A DNA stretch of 64,000 bases from Myxococcales bacterium (lineage in GTDB: Bacteria > Myxococcota_A > Polyangia > Haliangiales > Haliangiaceae), in contig WYBA01000093.1 of assembly GCA_011526095.1 (NCBI GenBank), positions 1 to 64,000 of the forward strand. The letters run 5' to 3'. Position numbers and translations under genes: made by a program. Below, one piece after another: positions 9,576 through 21,392 of this stretch (position 1 is the stretch's first letter; every line of letters starts with the position of its first letter). The notes below the pieces were generated by a model. The model saw only the letters and a program-made list of their open reading frames with translations, was not told where the DNA came from and searched no databases.

Positions 9576-11120
9576 GTGATCGGGACGGTCCAGGAAGGCC
9601 GCTACCACATCCTCCGCAAGCTGGGCGAGGGGGGGCAGGGCGAGGTCTACCTCGCGGAGCACGTCCACCTCGGGCGCCACGAGGCGATCAAGGTGCTGCG
9701 CGAGGAGGTCGCGCGCGACGAGGACTTCGTGTCGCGGTTCCGCCGCGAGGCGCGCGCGGCCAACCGCGTCCAGCACCCGCACATCGTCGGCGTCTACGAC
9801 TTCGGCCGGCTGTCCGACGGCCGCTACTTCCTGGCGATGGAGTACGTCGACGGCGAGCGCCTCGACCACGTCATCGGCGGCGCGCCGGTCGGCGTGCGCC
9901 GCGCGGTGCGGATCGCGGCGCAGCTCGGGCGCGCGCTCGGGCACGCCCACGCGCTCGGCGTCGTCCACCGCGACCTCAAGCCGATGAACATCATCCTGAC
10001 GCGCCACCGCAACCAGGCGGACGTCGTGAAGGTGCTCGACTTCGGGATGGCGAAGATCATCGCCCCCGAGCTCGGCGCCGACGTCGCGTCGACGCTCGGC
10101 GGGCGGATGCTCGGCACCGCGCCGTACATGGCGCCCGAGCAGTTCCGCGACCACGCCGCCGCCGACCCGCGGATGGACGTCTACGGCGCCGGCTGCATCC
10201 TCTACGAGCTGCTCACCGGCGCGACGCCGTTCACCGGCGGGATGGTCGCGCAGATGGACCAGCACATGCGCACCTCGCCCGAGCGGCCGTCGCGGCGGCA
10301 GCCGGCCGCCGGGATCCCGCGCGAGCTCGACGAGCTCGTCCTGCGCGCGCTGGCCAAGCGCCCCGAGGAGCGGTTCGCCGACGGCGGTGCGCTCGCCGAC
10401 GCGCTCGAGGCGCTGGCGCCGGCCGCGCCGGCCGCGCCGGCGCCGCCGCGCAAGACCCGCCTCGGCGTCGCGATCCCGCGGCCGCTCGACGACTTCGCCG
10501 GCGAGACCGACACCCACGGCGGCGGCACCCACGGCGGCACCGACCCGGGCGGGCGACCCGTGGAGGACCCGATCGTCACCGGGCGGATGAGCCGGGCCGA
10601 GGCGGTCGAGATCGCGGGCGCGCTGGTCGATGAGCTGGCCGACGCGCTGCTCGATCGCGGCGTCGCCGACGCCGTGCTCGTCGCCGGCGCGGCGCAGCTG
10701 CGCGACCTGCGGCGCCAGGCCCACCGGCTGCGCGGCGAGGCAGCCGAGCTCGAGGCCAACGCGACCGCGCTGGAGCACTCCGTGCGCGAGCGCCAGGCGT
10801 CGCTCAGCTTCGCGATCGGCGAGCTGAGCTTCGACCGCGACGTCGGCGAGGGGGCCGCGGCCGACGTCGACGCGCAGATCGAGGCGCTCGAGGCGAGCCT
10901 GGCGGCGCTCGGCGCCGACGCGCGCGCGCGCCTGGCGGCGCTCGACGAGCGCGCGCTCGCGGTCGCCGCGGCGCTCGACGACTCGCTGCAGGCGCAGGCC
11001 GCGACCGCGGCGCGGCTCGCGCCGGTGATCGACGCGGCGCTGGCGCGGGTGCCGGGCGCGCATGCGGCGCCGCTGCGGGCGCAGCTCGAGCGCGCGCACC
11101 GGCTGCTCGCGGAGGCGTGA
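9576..11120 (+). CDS. soluble Ser/Thr protein kinase with C-terminal coiled coil
   Basis: 514 aa from GTG 9576. The kinase domain is at about 6-275: GEGGQGEVY loop, EAIKVL lysine, HRDLKPMN, LDFGMAK, GTAPYMAPEQ, and DVYGAGCILYELLTG. All catalytic residues are present. The linker is rich in Ala/Pro and His/Gly (THGGGTHGGT). The C-terminal 170 residues are helical and heptad-like (RRQAHRLRGEAAELEANATAL, IEALEASLAALGADARARL), so dimerisation through a coiled coil is likely. No membrane segment, so cytosolic. It converges on the glutaredoxin gene 12 bp downstream. Confidence 0.88.
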   Translation: MIGTVQEGRYHILRKLGEGGQGEVYLAEHVHLGRHEAIKVLREEVARDEDFVSRFRREARAANRVQHPHIVGVYDFGRLSDGRYFLAMEYVDGERLDHVIGGAPVGVRRAVRIAAQLGRALGHAHALGVVHRDLKPMNIILTRHRNQADVVKVLDFGMAKIIAPELGADVASTLGGRMLGTAPYMAPEQFRDHAAADPRMDVYGAGCILYELLTGATPFTGGMVAQMDQHMRTSPERPSRRQPAAGIPRELDELVLRALAKRPEERFADGGALADALEALAPAAPAAPAPPRKTRLGVAIPRPLDDFAGETDTHGGGTHGGTDPGGRPVEDPIVTGRMSRAEAVEIAGALVDELADALLDRGVADAVLVAGAAQLRDLRRQAHRLRGEAAELEANATALEHSVRERQASLSFAIGELSFDRDVGEGAAADVDAQIEALEASLAALGADARARLAALDERALAVAAALDDSLQAQAATAARLAPVIDAALARVPGAHAAPLRAQLERAHRLLAEA

Positions 11121-11132
11121 GCGGCGCGTGGC

Positions 11133-11390
11133 CTACGCCGGCTGGAGCGCGGCGAGCCCGCCCGCGCGATCGAGCGCGACCAGCTCGTCCGAGCCACCGA
11201 CGAGGCGACCGTCGATGAGCACGACCGGCACCGTGGGGTGTCCCGTCTCGAGGATCACCTGCCGTCGGCGCGCGCGGTCGTGTGTCACGTCGACCTCGAC
11301 GAACGGGATCTGGCGGGCGCGCAGCAGCCGGCGCGCGCGCTCGCAGTAGCCGCAGTACGTGGTCGTGTACATCAGCACGCGCGGGCTCAC
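11133..11390 (-). CDS. glutaredoxin
   Basis: 85 aa, the usual glutaredoxin length. Thioredoxin fold with redox motif CGYC (residues 13-16) after the YTTTYC strand, the cis-proline signature TVP, and the GGSDEL glutathione-binding turn. Reduces protein disulfides or glutathione mixed disulfides in the cytosol using glutathione. GTG start at 11390. Single gene, convergent with the upstream-lying kinase gene. Confidence 0.9.
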   Translation of the reverse strand: MSPRVLMYTTTYCGYCERARRLLRARQIPFVEVDVTHDRARRRQVILETGHPTVPVVLIDGRLVGGSDELVALDRAGGLAALQPA

Positions 11391-11446
11391 GGCAGCTCAG
11401 AGTGCGGACGGCCGGGCCCCGTTACAAGGCGGTGCGACCGCGCGAC

Positions 11447-11474
11447 GCGCCCCCGAGGTTTCCCTCGGGCGCGC
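11447..11474 (-). terminator. strong GAAA-loop hairpin downstream of the SDR gene
   Basis: A 12-bp stem with one mismatch closes a 4-nt loop that reads GAAA on the minus strand, a GNRA-type tetraloop. It lies about 24 nt after the SDR stop and before the glutaredoxin start. No U-run follows. Confidence 0.5.
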
Positions 11475-11497
11475 TCGCAGGCCGCGTCGGGGCCGCG

Positions 11498-12490
11498 TCA
11501 CGCCGCGCGCCGCGAGGCGGCCCGCGCGTAGTGCGCGCGCGCCCACGCGACGGTCGCCGCGATCCCGTCGTCCCAGCTCGTCGCGCCGCGGCCGAACGTC
11601 GCGCGGAACTTGCGGTCGTCGAGGATGAACGGCGCCTTCCACTGGTAGGTCATCTCGGCGACCTCGCGCACCAGCGGCGACACCAGGCCGGCGCCGCGCA
11701 GCAGCCACGTCGGGACCGCCCGGGCCGGCACCGGGTGACCGAGCGCCGCCGCGATCCGCGCGAACACCGCGCGCGTCGGCTCGGCGGGCGCGACCGGCAG
11801 GTGATAGAGGGGCTCGGTCGCGCGCGCGTCGGTGCCGAGCGTGACCAGGGCGTCGGCGACGTCGGGCACGTACGAGTACGAGTGCGGCTGGTCGGGATCG
11901 CCGAACACCTCGCCGGCGCGCCCGGCGAGCGCGCGCGGCCAGAACCGGTCGCCGAACACCGCGGCGAGCACGGCGCCGGGGCCGTAGAAGTCGCTGGCGC
12001 GGCCGATCGTGACGCGCAGATCGCCGCGCGCGCGCGCCTCGAGCAGCTCGGCGGCGGCGCGGGCGCGCAGCTCGCCCTTGCGCGAGCACGGCGCGACCGG
12101 GGTGTCCTCGCGCATGACGCCGCCGGGCGCGTGGCCGTACATGTAGAGGTTGTCGAGGACGACGAGGCGCGCGCCAGCGCGCGCGGCGCCGGCCGCGATC
12201 GCGCGCGACAGCGGCAGCAGCAGCTCGTCCCACTGCGTGTAGAGCGGGTTGACGCAGTGGTAGACGACCGCGGCGCCGTCGAGCGCGGCGGCGAGCGCGG
12301 CCGGGTCGAGGACGTCGGCGGCGACGTGGGTGACGCCGGGCGGCGGGGCGGCGGCGAACGCGCCGCGGCGGACGAGGCGGACGCGCAGGCCGCGCGCGGC
12401 GAGGCGGGCGGCGACGGGCGGGCCGAGCTGGCCGGCGCCGAGGACGACGTGGAGCGGGGCGGCGGCGGGGGAGTCGGTGGTGGGCGTCAT
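11498..12490 (-). CDS. NAD-dependent epimerase/dehydratase family (extended SDR) protein
   Basis: 330 aa from ATG 12490. Rossmann start LHVVLGAGQLGPPVAARL, Asp-rich strand end VAADVLDP, and the segment VVYHCVNPLYTQW. The active-site tyrosine is probably in DNLYMYG (Y-x-Y-G) with SRKGELRARAAAELL after it; the canonical YxxxK is therefore not clean. The substrate is unknown; members act on nucleotide sugars or small carbonyls. Divergently transcribed from a LysR-type regulator with a 51-bp gap, the usual arrangement in which the regulator controls its neighbour. A strong hairpin follows the stop. Confidence 0.82.
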   Translation of the reverse strand: MTPTTDSPAAAPLHVVLGAGQLGPPVAARLAARGLRVRLVRRGAFAAAPPPGVTHVAADVLDPAALAAALDGAAVVYHCVNPLYTQWDELLLPLSRAIAAGAARAGARLVVLDNLYMYGHAPGGVMREDTPVAPCSRKGELRARAAAELLEARARGDLRVTIGRASDFYGPGAVLAAVFGDRFWPRALAGRAGEVFGDPDQPHSYSYVPDVADALVTLGTDARATEPLYHLPVAPAEPTRAVFARIAAALGHPVPARAVPTWLLRGAGLVSPLVREVAEMTYQWKAPFILDDRKFRATFGRGATSWDDGIAATVAWARAHYARAASRRAA

Positions 12491-12541
12491 GGGCTCAGCG
12501 TGCGCCTTGCGAGAACGCCGGAGTAGGCCGAGGATCGCAAC

Positions 12542-13495
12542 ATGGCGTTGCAGGATCGCAAGGACGCGGGACGGCCGGGGCGCGGCGGCCGGGCGCGGGT
12601 CGAGCGGCTCGACTGGGACCTCGTGCGCGTGTTCCTCGACGTCGCGCGCACCGGCCGGCTCGCCGCCGCGGCCGAGCGGCTCGGCCTGGACGTCTCGACG
12701 GTCAGCCGGCGGCTCGACCGGCTGGAGGGCGAGCTCGGGGTCGCGCTGTTCGAGCGCACGACCACCGGCGTGATCGCGACCGCGGCAGGCGAGAAGCTGG
12801 TGCCGGCAGCCGAGGACATGGCGCGCGCGATGGGCGAGCTGGGGCTGGCGGTGGACGCGGTCGAGGCCGAGGCCGAGGGCGTCGTGCGGCTGACCTCGCC
12901 GCCGGGCGTCGCCGACGTGTTCGTCGCGCCCGCGCTGGCGCGATTCCACGCGCGCCACCCCCGGGTGCGGATCGACCTCGATGCCAGCGTCGGCTACGCC
13001 GACCTCACCCGCGGCGAGGCCGACCTGGCGCTGCGCGCGCGCCGGCCCGAGCGCGGCGATCTCGTCGCGCAGCGGCTGGTGACGACGCGGTCGATCCCGG
13101 CGGGCGCGCGCGGCTACGTCGAGGCGCTGGGCGCGCTGCGCACGACCGACGCCGCGCGGTGGATCGCCTGGGGCCACGACCTGGCGCAGATCCCCGACGC
13201 GCGGTGGCTGACCCAGCACGTGAAGGTCGCGCCGGTGCTGCGCACCAGCTCGTTCTCGGCGCAGCTCGCGGCGGCGGCCGGCGGGCTCGGGCTGATGCTC
13301 GCGCCCGAGCCCTACCTGGCGAGGTTCGACCTGGCGCCCGCGCGCGCCGGCCGCGCGCTGGCCGCGGCGTGGGCCGCGCTGCCGGTCGGCGAGCTGTGGC
13401 TCGTCGGGCACGTCGCGCTGCGGCGGGTGCCGCGCGTCGCGGCGGTGTGGGACTTCGTCGTCGAGGAGCTGACGCGGCCCGCGGGCGGCCGGTGA
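12542..13495 (+). CDS. LysR-type transcriptional regulator
   Basis: 317 aa. N-terminal winged helix-turn-helix at about 22-82: VRVFLDVARTGRLAAAAERL, then VSTVSRRLDRLEGELGVALF, the LysR signature, followed by the linker helix. C-terminal effector-binding domain from about 110, starting VVRLTSPPGVADVFVAPAL. Probably binds the 51-bp intergenic space and controls the divergent SDR gene in response to a small ligand; that target is inferred only from position. Confidence 0.9.
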   Translation: MALQDRKDAGRPGRGGRARVERLDWDLVRVFLDVARTGRLAAAAERLGLDVSTVSRRLDRLEGELGVALFERTTTGVIATAAGEKLVPAAEDMARAMGELGLAVDAVEAEAEGVVRLTSPPGVADVFVAPALARFHARHPRVRIDLDASVGYADLTRGEADLALRARRPERGDLVAQRLVTTRSIPAGARGYVEALGALRTTDAARWIAWGHDLAQIPDARWLTQHVKVAPVLRTSSFSAQLAAAAGGLGLMLAPEPYLARFDLAPARAGRALAAAWAALPVGELWLVGHVALRRVPRVAAVWDFVVEELTRPAGGR

Positions 13496-13526
13496 CGGCG
13501 CGCGCCGCGGCGGCCGGGCGCGCCGG

Positions 13527-15683
<2,157 letters not shown>

Positions 15684-15691
15684 GGCGCGCC

Positions 15692-15697
15692 ACGTTA
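15692..15697 (-). promoter_or_regulatory. extended -10-like site (TGC TAACGT) before a TTG start
   Basis: TAACGT preceded by TGC on the minus strand, 8 nt before TTG 15683. It decides the start of the glycosyltransferase-SDR fusion. Confidence 0.45.
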
Positions 15698-15793
15698 GCA
15701 GGTGCGCCGCCGTCCAGGGGCCCGGCCAGCGACCCGCGGTCGCGGTTCGTAAGGGCTTGTGGCCGCGGCAGAAACCCGCTACTTGACGAAGTG

Positions 15794-16450
15794 ATGCCCA
15801 CACGACCGCAGACGCTGCGGCAACGCGTGGTGGAGGCGGCGTGGTCCGCGTTCCCACACGACCACGTGATCCGCCGGGGGCCGTCCGACGTCCGGCGAGT
15901 CGCACTGACGTTCGACGACGGCCCGGACGACCGCACGTCGCGCTACCTCGACGTGCTCGACGCGTGCGGCGTGCCGGCGACGTTCTTCATCATGGGCGAC
16001 CTGACGGGCGAGCGGCCCGAGAGGGTCCGCGAGTACGTGCGGCGCGGCCACCAGCTCGGCGGGCACGGCTGGGACCACCGCGCGTTCCCGACGCTCGGCG
16101 CGCGCGAGCTGCGCGACCAGCTCGATCGCACCGCGGCGGTGATCGGCCCGACGCTGCAGGGGCGCCCGTGGGTGCGCCCGCCCTACGGCAAGCTGTCGGC
16201 GCGGTCGCTGGCGACCGTGCTCGGTCACGGCTACACCATCGCGCTGTGGTCGTTCGACTCCCTCGACTACGACACCCACGACGTCGACCAGCTCGTCGCG
16301 CGGTGCGCGCCCGAGGCGATCTCGCCGGGCGAGGTGCTGCTGTTCCACGAGGGCCAGGACCACACGCTGGCGGCGCTGCCGCGGATCATCGACGGCCTGC
16401 GCGGCGCGGGGTACGAGTGCGTGACGATGGCCGACCTGATCCGGCGCTGA
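15794..16450 (+). CDS. polysaccharide deacetylase (NodB homology domain)
   Basis: 218 aa from ATG 15794; a GTG sits directly before it at 15791. Carbohydrate esterase 4 motifs are complete: TFDDGPD (metal and base Asp), HGWDHRAF (metal His pair), RPPYGKLS, a W-FDSLDYDT segment, and LLFHEG (catalytic His). It would remove N-acetyl groups from a polysaccharide, peptidoglycan or an intermediate sugar using a divalent metal. No signal peptide is seen, so it may act in the cytoplasm on a lipid- or nucleotide-linked sugar like PIG-L/ArnD-type enzymes. It is divergent from the glycosyltransferase-SDR fusion and overlaps the DUF4091-like gene. Confidence 0.9.
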   Translation: MPTRPQTLRQRVVEAAWSAFPHDHVIRRGPSDVRRVALTFDDGPDDRTSRYLDVLDACGVPATFFIMGDLTGERPERVREYVRRGHQLGGHGWDHRAFPTLGARELRDQLDRTAAVIGPTLQGRPWVRPPYGKLSARSLATVLGHGYTIALWSFDSLDYDTHDVDQLVARCAPEAISPGEVLLFHEGQDHTLAALPRIIDGLRGAGYECVTMADLIRR

Positions 16451-17997
16451 CCACGGCCGCGGTCGGGCTCGCGTGCGCGCTGGCCGCGTGCGGCGGCGGC
16501 GCGTCGCCGCCGCCGGGCCCGCCGCTGCAGATCACGACCGAGACGGTCAAGCTGCGTCGCGGCGATCCGCTGCCGGCGACGTCGGCGATCTTCGACGGCG
16601 AGACGGTCCGGCTGCGCGCGGCGCGGGGCGAGGTCGTCGGCGTCGCGGTGTGGCGACGCGGCGCGGGCGCGGCCGCGGTGCGGCTCGAGGTCGAGGGCGC
16701 CCGGGTCGAGGCGTTCGCGGTCGCCCACCACCAGGTGCGCCGCGGCTCGACGCGGATGTACGGCCCGGTCGACGGTCGCGGCGCGTGGCCGGACCGGCTG
16801 GAGCCGGTGGCCGCGGGCGCCGCGGTCGACGCCGAGCGCGTCGCGTACTTCGACGTCGCGGTCCCGGCCGACGCCGCCCCGGGCGTCCACCGCGGCGCGC
16901 TCACCGTCGACGACCGCGCGATCTCGGTCGAGCTGACGGTCGCGCCCGTGACGCTGCCGTCGGTCGGTGACGCGCCGCGGGTGTGGGGGTACTACGACGC
17001 GCGCGAGGTCGCGCGCGCGCACGAGCTGACGCCGGGCAGCGAGGCGGTGCTCGCGGTCGAGCGCGACTACGCGGCGCTGGCGCGCGCGCACGGCATGGTC
17101 GCCACGCCCGAGCTCACGCTCGACGGGTGGGAGGCGCGGCGCGAGCTGGTGCGCGGGCTGCCGTGGATCCCCGTGCTGCTGCCGCGGGAGCCGGACGCGC
17201 GCGCCGCGGCGGTGCGCGCCTGGATCGACCGGCTCGCCGGCACGGGGCAGGTCGCGTTCGCGATCCCGATCGACGAGCCGCGGCGGCTGCGCCAGAAGCT
17301 CGAGGTGCGCGCGCTCGCCGCCGAGGTGCGCGCGGCCGGCGGCGGCGCGGGCCGGTTCCTCTACGCCGTCACCGACGAGCCGCACTTCGTCTACGGCGAC
17401 CTGATCGACGTCTACTGGTCGCCGTACGCGGTCCATCGCGGCGCGCCGCGCGAGGTCGGCGGCGCGTCGGTCGAGCGGTGGACCTACAACGGCGGCGAGC
17501 CGTTCGCCGGGCCGTTCGTGCTCGACAGCGGCGGGCCGGCGCTGCGGACGTGGGGGTGGATCGGATGGCGGTGGGACGTCGGGCTCTGGTACGTGTGGGA
17601 CGTCATGTACTGGAGCGATCGCTACCGCCACCGGCGGCGCGGCGGCCAGGGGCTGCCGCCGCCGAGCCCGGTCGACGCCGACGCGGTCACGTTCGACGAC
17701 GGCGACGACCACGGCAACCTCGACGGAGTGCTGCTCCACCCCGGGCCGCGCGCGTCGTGGCGGCTCAAGACGCTGCGCCGCGGCCAGCAGGACCGGCTGC
17801 TGCTCGAGGCGCTCGCGGCGTGCGCCGGCGCGGCCGCGGCCGAGGCGATCGCGGCCGAGGTCGTGCCGCGCGCCCTCGGCGACGCGGGCGCGCCCGGGAC
17901 GTGGCGGCGCGGCGACTGGCCGCGCGACGAGGCGGCGTGGGAGGCGGCGCGCGGGCGGGTGCTCGACGCCTGGGTCGCGTGCGAGGCGGCGCGATGA
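16417..17997 (+). CDS. DUF4091/GH123-like lipoprotein
   Basis: 526 aa from GTG 16417. Signal ends at a lipobox (ALAAC, C25). N-terminal beta domain (about 30-190), then VWGYYDAREVARAHEL, a TIM-barrel-like middle with FAIPIDEPR and YAVTDEPHF acidic pairs that could be catalytic, then WGWIGWRWDVGLWYVWDV and the C-terminal ASWRLKTLRRGQQDRLLLEAL helix typical of DUF4091 proteins. Glycoside hydrolase activity is inferred. The start is uncertain: a CTG at 16447 would overlap the deacetylase stop as CTGA. It overlaps the next gene by ATGA (17994-17997). Confidence 0.75.
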   Translation: MRDDGRPDPALTTAAVGLACALAACGGGASPPPGPPLQITTETVKLRRGDPLPATSAIFDGETVRLRAARGEVVGVAVWRRGAGAAAVRLEVEGARVEAFAVAHHQVRRGSTRMYGPVDGRGAWPDRLEPVAAGAAVDAERVAYFDVAVPADAAPGVHRGALTVDDRAISVELTVAPVTLPSVGDAPRVWGYYDAREVARAHELTPGSEAVLAVERDYAALARAHGMVATPELTLDGWEARRELVRGLPWIPVLLPREPDARAAAVRAWIDRLAGTGQVAFAIPIDEPRRLRQKLEVRALAAEVRAAGGGAGRFLYAVTDEPHFVYGDLIDVYWSPYAVHRGAPREVGGASVERWTYNGGEPFAGPFVLDSGGPALRTWGWIGWRWDVGLWYVWDVMYWSDRYRHRRRGGQGLPPPSPVDADAVTFDDGDDHGNLDGVLLHPGPRASWRLKTLRRGQQDRLLLEALAACAGAAAAEAIAAEVVPRALGDAGAPGTWRRGDWPRDEAAWEAARGRVLDAWVACEAAR

Positions 17998-18791
17998 CCG
18001 GGCCCGACGCGCCGCCCGACGCGCCCGCGGCGCCGGCGGCGCCCGCGGCGCCAGCGGACGACCGGCTGTGGCAGCTCGCCGCCGACGTCGCCAACGCCCA
18101 CGTCGAGCGCCGGCGCCTGCCGGTCGTCCGGCCGGCGGACGCGCTGGCGCTGGTCGACCGGCTGCACGTCGAGCTCGATCGCGCCATGGCCGGGCACCGC
18201 GCGGCGGCCGAGGCCGAGGGGCTGCGGATCGCGTGCGGCGACTGCCACGGGTGCTGCGAGAACGTCGTGATCACGCACGAGCCCGAGGCGCTGCGGATCG
18301 CCGCCTACCTGCGCTCGCCCGACGGGGCCGAGGCGCGCGCGCACTTCGCGCGGGCGTTCCCGGTGTGGCGGGCGCGGCTGGCGCCGGCGCTCGAGGCGAT
18401 CGCGCGCCCCGCGCCCGGCCAGTTCCACGCCGCGCTCGCCGCGGCGCACCGCGCGCGCGTGCCGTGCGCGTTCCTGCGCGATGGCCGCTGCACCGTCTAC
18501 GCCGTTCGCCCGTGGATCTGCCGCGGCGCCCACGCGCTCGACACCGCGGCGCACTGCGGCGGCGACCACACCGAGGAGCCGCGGGTCTACGTGTGGGGCC
18601 CGCTGATGGAGCTGATCGAGAACACGCGGCCGCTCCACGGCGGGATGCACGCGGCGCTGCGCGGCGCCGCGCCGCCGGAGCCGGTGTGCACGGCGGTGCA
18701 CCGGCTGCTCGGCGCGGCGGACGCGCCGGGGCGCAACGACCCGTGCCCGTGCGGCAGCGGCCGCAAGCACAAGAAGTGCTGCGGGGCGTAG
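17994..18791 (+). CDS. YkgJ-type Zn/Fe-chelating cysteine cluster protein with SEC-C tail
   Basis: 265 aa. Ala/Pro-rich N-terminus, then a cysteine cluster: CGDCHGCCENVVITHEPEA (about 82-100), with later partners CAFLRDGRCTVYAVRPWICRG, the pattern of the YkgJ/UPF0153 family that binds a zinc or iron centre. The C-terminus ends in a complete SEC-C zinc motif (NDPCPCGSGRKHKKCCG). The role of this family is unclear. The ATG overlaps the DUF4091-like stop by four bases, so the deacetylase, hydrolase-like lipoprotein and this gene form one operon, convergent with the BY-kinase-like gene. Confidence 0.85.
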   Translation: MTGPDAPPDAPAAPAAPAAPADDRLWQLAADVANAHVERRRLPVVRPADALALVDRLHVELDRAMAGHRAAAEAEGLRIACGDCHGCCENVVITHEPEALRIAAYLRSPDGAEARAHFARAFPVWRARLAPALEAIARPAPGQFHAALAAAHRARVPCAFLRDGRCTVYAVRPWICRGAHALDTAAHCGGDHTEEPRVYVWGPLMELIENTRPLHGGMHAALRGAAPPEPVCTAVHRLLGAADAPGRNDPCPCGSGRKHKKCCGA

Positions 18792-18818
18792 CCGCGCGCT
18801 GACTCCGGGCGCCGCGCG

Positions 18819-19826
18819 CTACTCGACCATCACGGTGCCGATGACGCGCGCGGGCGTGAGCTGGTCGATCGACTGGCGCAGCTCGCGCGCGGTCGTGCGC
18901 TTGGCGCGCACGACCAGCAGCGAGCCGTCGGCCGCGTCCTGCATCAGGTTGACGTCGGCCGAGCCGAGCACCGGCGGGCAGTCGATCACGATGTGGTCGT
19001 AGCCGGCGAGGCGCAGCCGCTCCATCGCGATCGTGAACGCGGGCGCGTCGAGGAGCTGGCTCTGCTCGATCCGCGGGTTGATCGCCGCGACGTGGAGCCA
19101 CAGCTGCGGGATGTCGACGAACCCCCACGGCAGCATCGGCTGGTGGCGGTGCGCCGCGAGCTGCTCGGCGAAGCACCACGGCGGCACGAACCGGAACACG
19201 CTCGACAGCTGCGGGCGGCGGACGTGGGTCTCGACCAGCAGCACGCGGGCGCGCCCGCACTCGGCGAGCGCGAGCGCGAGGTTGAGCGCGGTGGTGGTCT
19301 TGCCGTCGCCGGCGCGCGGGCTCGACACGACGACGACCTGGGGCCGGCCGGCCTCGAGCAGGTGGTGGCGGAGCACGCGGAACGACGCCGCGCGCTCGGA
19401 GTCGGGGTCGTTGAGCAGGATCAGCCGCGGGTCGGGCGGGGCGTCGCTCGGCAGGTGGTGCTGGGTCAGGCCGATCTCGGGCGCCTGGCGGGCGGCGACG
19501 TGCGGCGCGACCTCCCCGCGGGGGGCGAGCGCGCCGCCGGCGGCCGGCTGGTTCGGCGGCGGGTTCGTGGTCGGCGGCCGCACCCGCAGCGGGCCGGAGC
19601 GGTCGCCGCTCGCGGCGACGGTGTGGGCGAGCTGGCGCGGCGACACGGCGGTGGCGTCGCCCGGCGCGGGGCCAGGGACGGCGGGGCCGGGCAGGCCGAC
19701 GGCGGCCATCGGCTGGGTCATCAGCGGCAGCGGCGCCCCGATCCGGGTGGCGATGTCGTCGTCGTCGCCGCCCGGCGAGCCGGGCGGGCGGGGGGCGTCA
19801 CCGAACCTGGGTCGCTTGGTGCTCAT
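18819..19826 (-). CDS. BY-kinase-like (CpsD/CapB) polysaccharide regulatory ATPase
   Basis: 335 aa. About 130 disordered Pro/Ala-rich residues, then a P-loop domain: Walker [18 protein letters not shown], a degenerate Walker A' ([13 protein letters not shown], where the family normally has an Asp), and Walker [11 protein letters not shown]. Bacterial tyrosine kinases of this class work with Wzz proteins to control chain length and export. The usual C-terminal tyrosine cluster is absent (the protein ends GTVMVE), so autophosphorylation may be lost and it may act as an ATPase partner only. Its ATG overlaps the stop of the Wzz gene (ATGA), which fits a split Wzz/BY-kinase pair. Confidence 0.85.
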   Translation of the reverse strand: MSTKRPRFGDAPRPPGSPGGDDDDIATRIGAPLPLMTQPMAAVGLPGPAVPGPAPGDATAVSPRQLAHTVAASGDRSGPLRVRPPTTNPPPNQPAAGGALAPRGEVAPHVAARQAPEIGLTQHHLPSDAPPDPRLILLNDPDSERAASFRVLRHHLLEAGRPQVVVVSSPRAGDGKTTTALNLALALAECGRARVLLVETHVRRPQLSSVFRFVPPWCFAEQLAAHRHQPMLPWGFVDIPQLWLHVAAINPRIEQSQLLDAPAFTIAMERLRLAGYDHIVIDCPPVLGSADVNLMQDAADGSLLVVRAKRTTARELRQSIDQLTPARVIGTVMVE

Positions 19827-21385
19827 CGAGCCTGCTTCTGCTTGCGCGCCCGCCGCGGGGCCTTCGGGATCACGCCGAGCACCGGGGCCACGCCGAGCTG
19901 CTCGAGGTCGACCCGCCGGTAGAGCCGATCATCGACGATGGCGAGCGCGACGGCAAGCGCCAGGCCCAGGCCGGTGAACACCACCAGGCCGGCCATGACC
20001 AGGATCTTCTTGCCCTTGCCCATGGGCTTCATGGGCAGGAACGCCTCGTCGACCGGCTGCAGCGCCGAGCCCTGCTCCGCGATCCGCGTCTGGGCGTCGA
20101 GCTGGGCGCGGAACACCGAGTCGTTGAGCGTCTCGACCCGCTCGGTCTGCTCGCCGACCTCGCGCCGCAGCGCCGCCCACTGCGCCTCGAGCGCGACGAT
20201 GCGATCCGCGCCCGTGTCCACCTGCGGCGTCGGGACCTTCGTGCCGGCCGACCGCGCGCGCTCGGTCGCGATCTGCTGCTCGACCTCGCGCAGCTCGCGC
20301 TCGAGGGTGGCGCGGTCGGCGGCGGTCGGCGGCGCCCGGATCTCGGGCTCGTCGTCCTCGTCGGCCGGGGTCACCGCGGCGAGCTCGGCCTCGGCCCGGC
20401 GCAGCCGTCCCTGGGCCGCCGCGAGCTCCTCCTTGGCGCGGGTCATGTCCGGGTGACGGTCGGTCAGGCCGCGCGACCGCAGCTCCTCGACCTGGCGCTG
20501 GGCGCCGCCGACCTCGCGCTCGGCCTGGTCGACCTTCTGGCGCGCCGCCATCTCCGCGGCGGTCGGCGCGCGCGGCTGGCGCGGCTGGGGAACCGGGGCC
20601 GGCGCCGGGTTGTTGCCCGCGGCCAGGCGGGCGCGGATGCGGCTGCGCTGGCGCTCCAGCGCGTTGAGCCGCGGGTTGCTCGTCGTCGGCGCGGGCTCGC
20701 GATCGCGGCGGCGCACGGCGGCGCCCTCGCTCGAGCCCATCGCCTCGTCCTCGGCGAACTCCGGGTGGTCCGACAGGAACTGGGCGCGCGCGCGCTCGCG
20801 CTTGCGCAGCTCCTCGGTCGCGGCGTCGAGCTGCTCCTGCGCGAACTTGACGGTCGCCTCGCCCTGCTCGAGCCGCAGGTCGCGCTCCTTCTCGATCAGC
20901 AGCTGGGTCAGCCGGCGCGTGACGTCGCGCGCGCGGACGCGATCCGAGTCGCGATAGACGATGCGGAACGTGTTGGCACCGCGCACCTGGAAGTCGATCG
21001 CCAGCCGCAGCTCCTCGACCGCCTCCTCGAGCCCCGCCTTCGACTCCGGGTCGTAGAGGTCCGGGAACGGGTTGAGCTCGGGATCCTCGATGATCTTGGA
21101 TAGCTGGCTGCGCGCGAGCAGCAGCTCGCGGTAGCGCTCGCCGATGTTGCGCTGCATCGTCGCGGCGTCGCGGCCCTGGAGCAGGCTGGTCTGGATCCGC
21201 TCCTGGTAGAACAGCACCGCGCTCGTCTCGTAGACGTGCGGGCGCGTGATCGCGAACGCGACCGACAGCGCGCCGCCGAGGACGATGAAGATGCCGACGA
21301 TCCACCAGCGACGGCGGACCTTGACCGCGTAGTCCGCGAGCCGGTCGAGCTTGTCCCGGGGGGTCTGGACGACGTTGAGCGCCAT
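19823..21385 (-). CDS. Wzz-family polysaccharide co-polymerase
   Basis: 520 aa from ATG 21385. First membrane helix about 28-48 ([20 protein letters not shown]), a long periplasmic coiled-coil region (about 60-450) interrupted by a Pro-rich loop ([16 protein letters not shown]), then a second helix near 470-492 ([21 protein letters not shown]) preceded by the family's Pro/Gly-rich MKPMGKGKK. Sets chain length and couples synthesis to the outer-membrane exporter. ATG 21385 is chosen since it starts 7 nt after the previous stop; a GTG at 21424 would overlap. The downstream ATPase overlaps by 4 bp. Confidence 0.88.
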   Translation of the reverse strand: MALNVVQTPRDKLDRLADYAVKVRRRWWIVGIFIVLGGALSVAFAITRPHVYETSAVLFYQERIQTSLLQGRDAATMQRNIGERYRELLLARSQLSKIIEDPELNPFPDLYDPESKAGLEEAVEELRLAIDFQVRGANTFRIVYRDSDRVRARDVTRRLTQLLIEKERDLRLEQGEATVKFAQEQLDAATEELRKRERARAQFLSDHPEFAEDEAMGSSEGAAVRRRDREPAPTTSNPRLNALERQRSRIRARLAAGNNPAPAPVPQPRQPRAPTAAEMAARQKVDQAEREVGGAQRQVEELRSRGLTDRHPDMTRAKEELAAAQGRLRRAEAELAAVTPADEDDEPEIRAPPTAADRATLERELREVEQQIATERARSAGTKVPTPQVDTGADRIVALEAQWAALRREVGEQTERVETLNDSVFRAQLDAQTRIAEQGSALQPVDEAFLPMKPMGKGKKILVMAGLVVFTGLGLALAVALAIVDDRLYRRVDLEQLGVAPVLGVIPKAPRRARKQKQAR

Positions 21386-21392
21386 GCGTCGG

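Noticed and set aside
11120-11133. Intrinsic terminator between the convergent kinase and glutaredoxin genes
   Set aside because: Only 12 bp separate the stops and no stable stem with a U-tract is visible.
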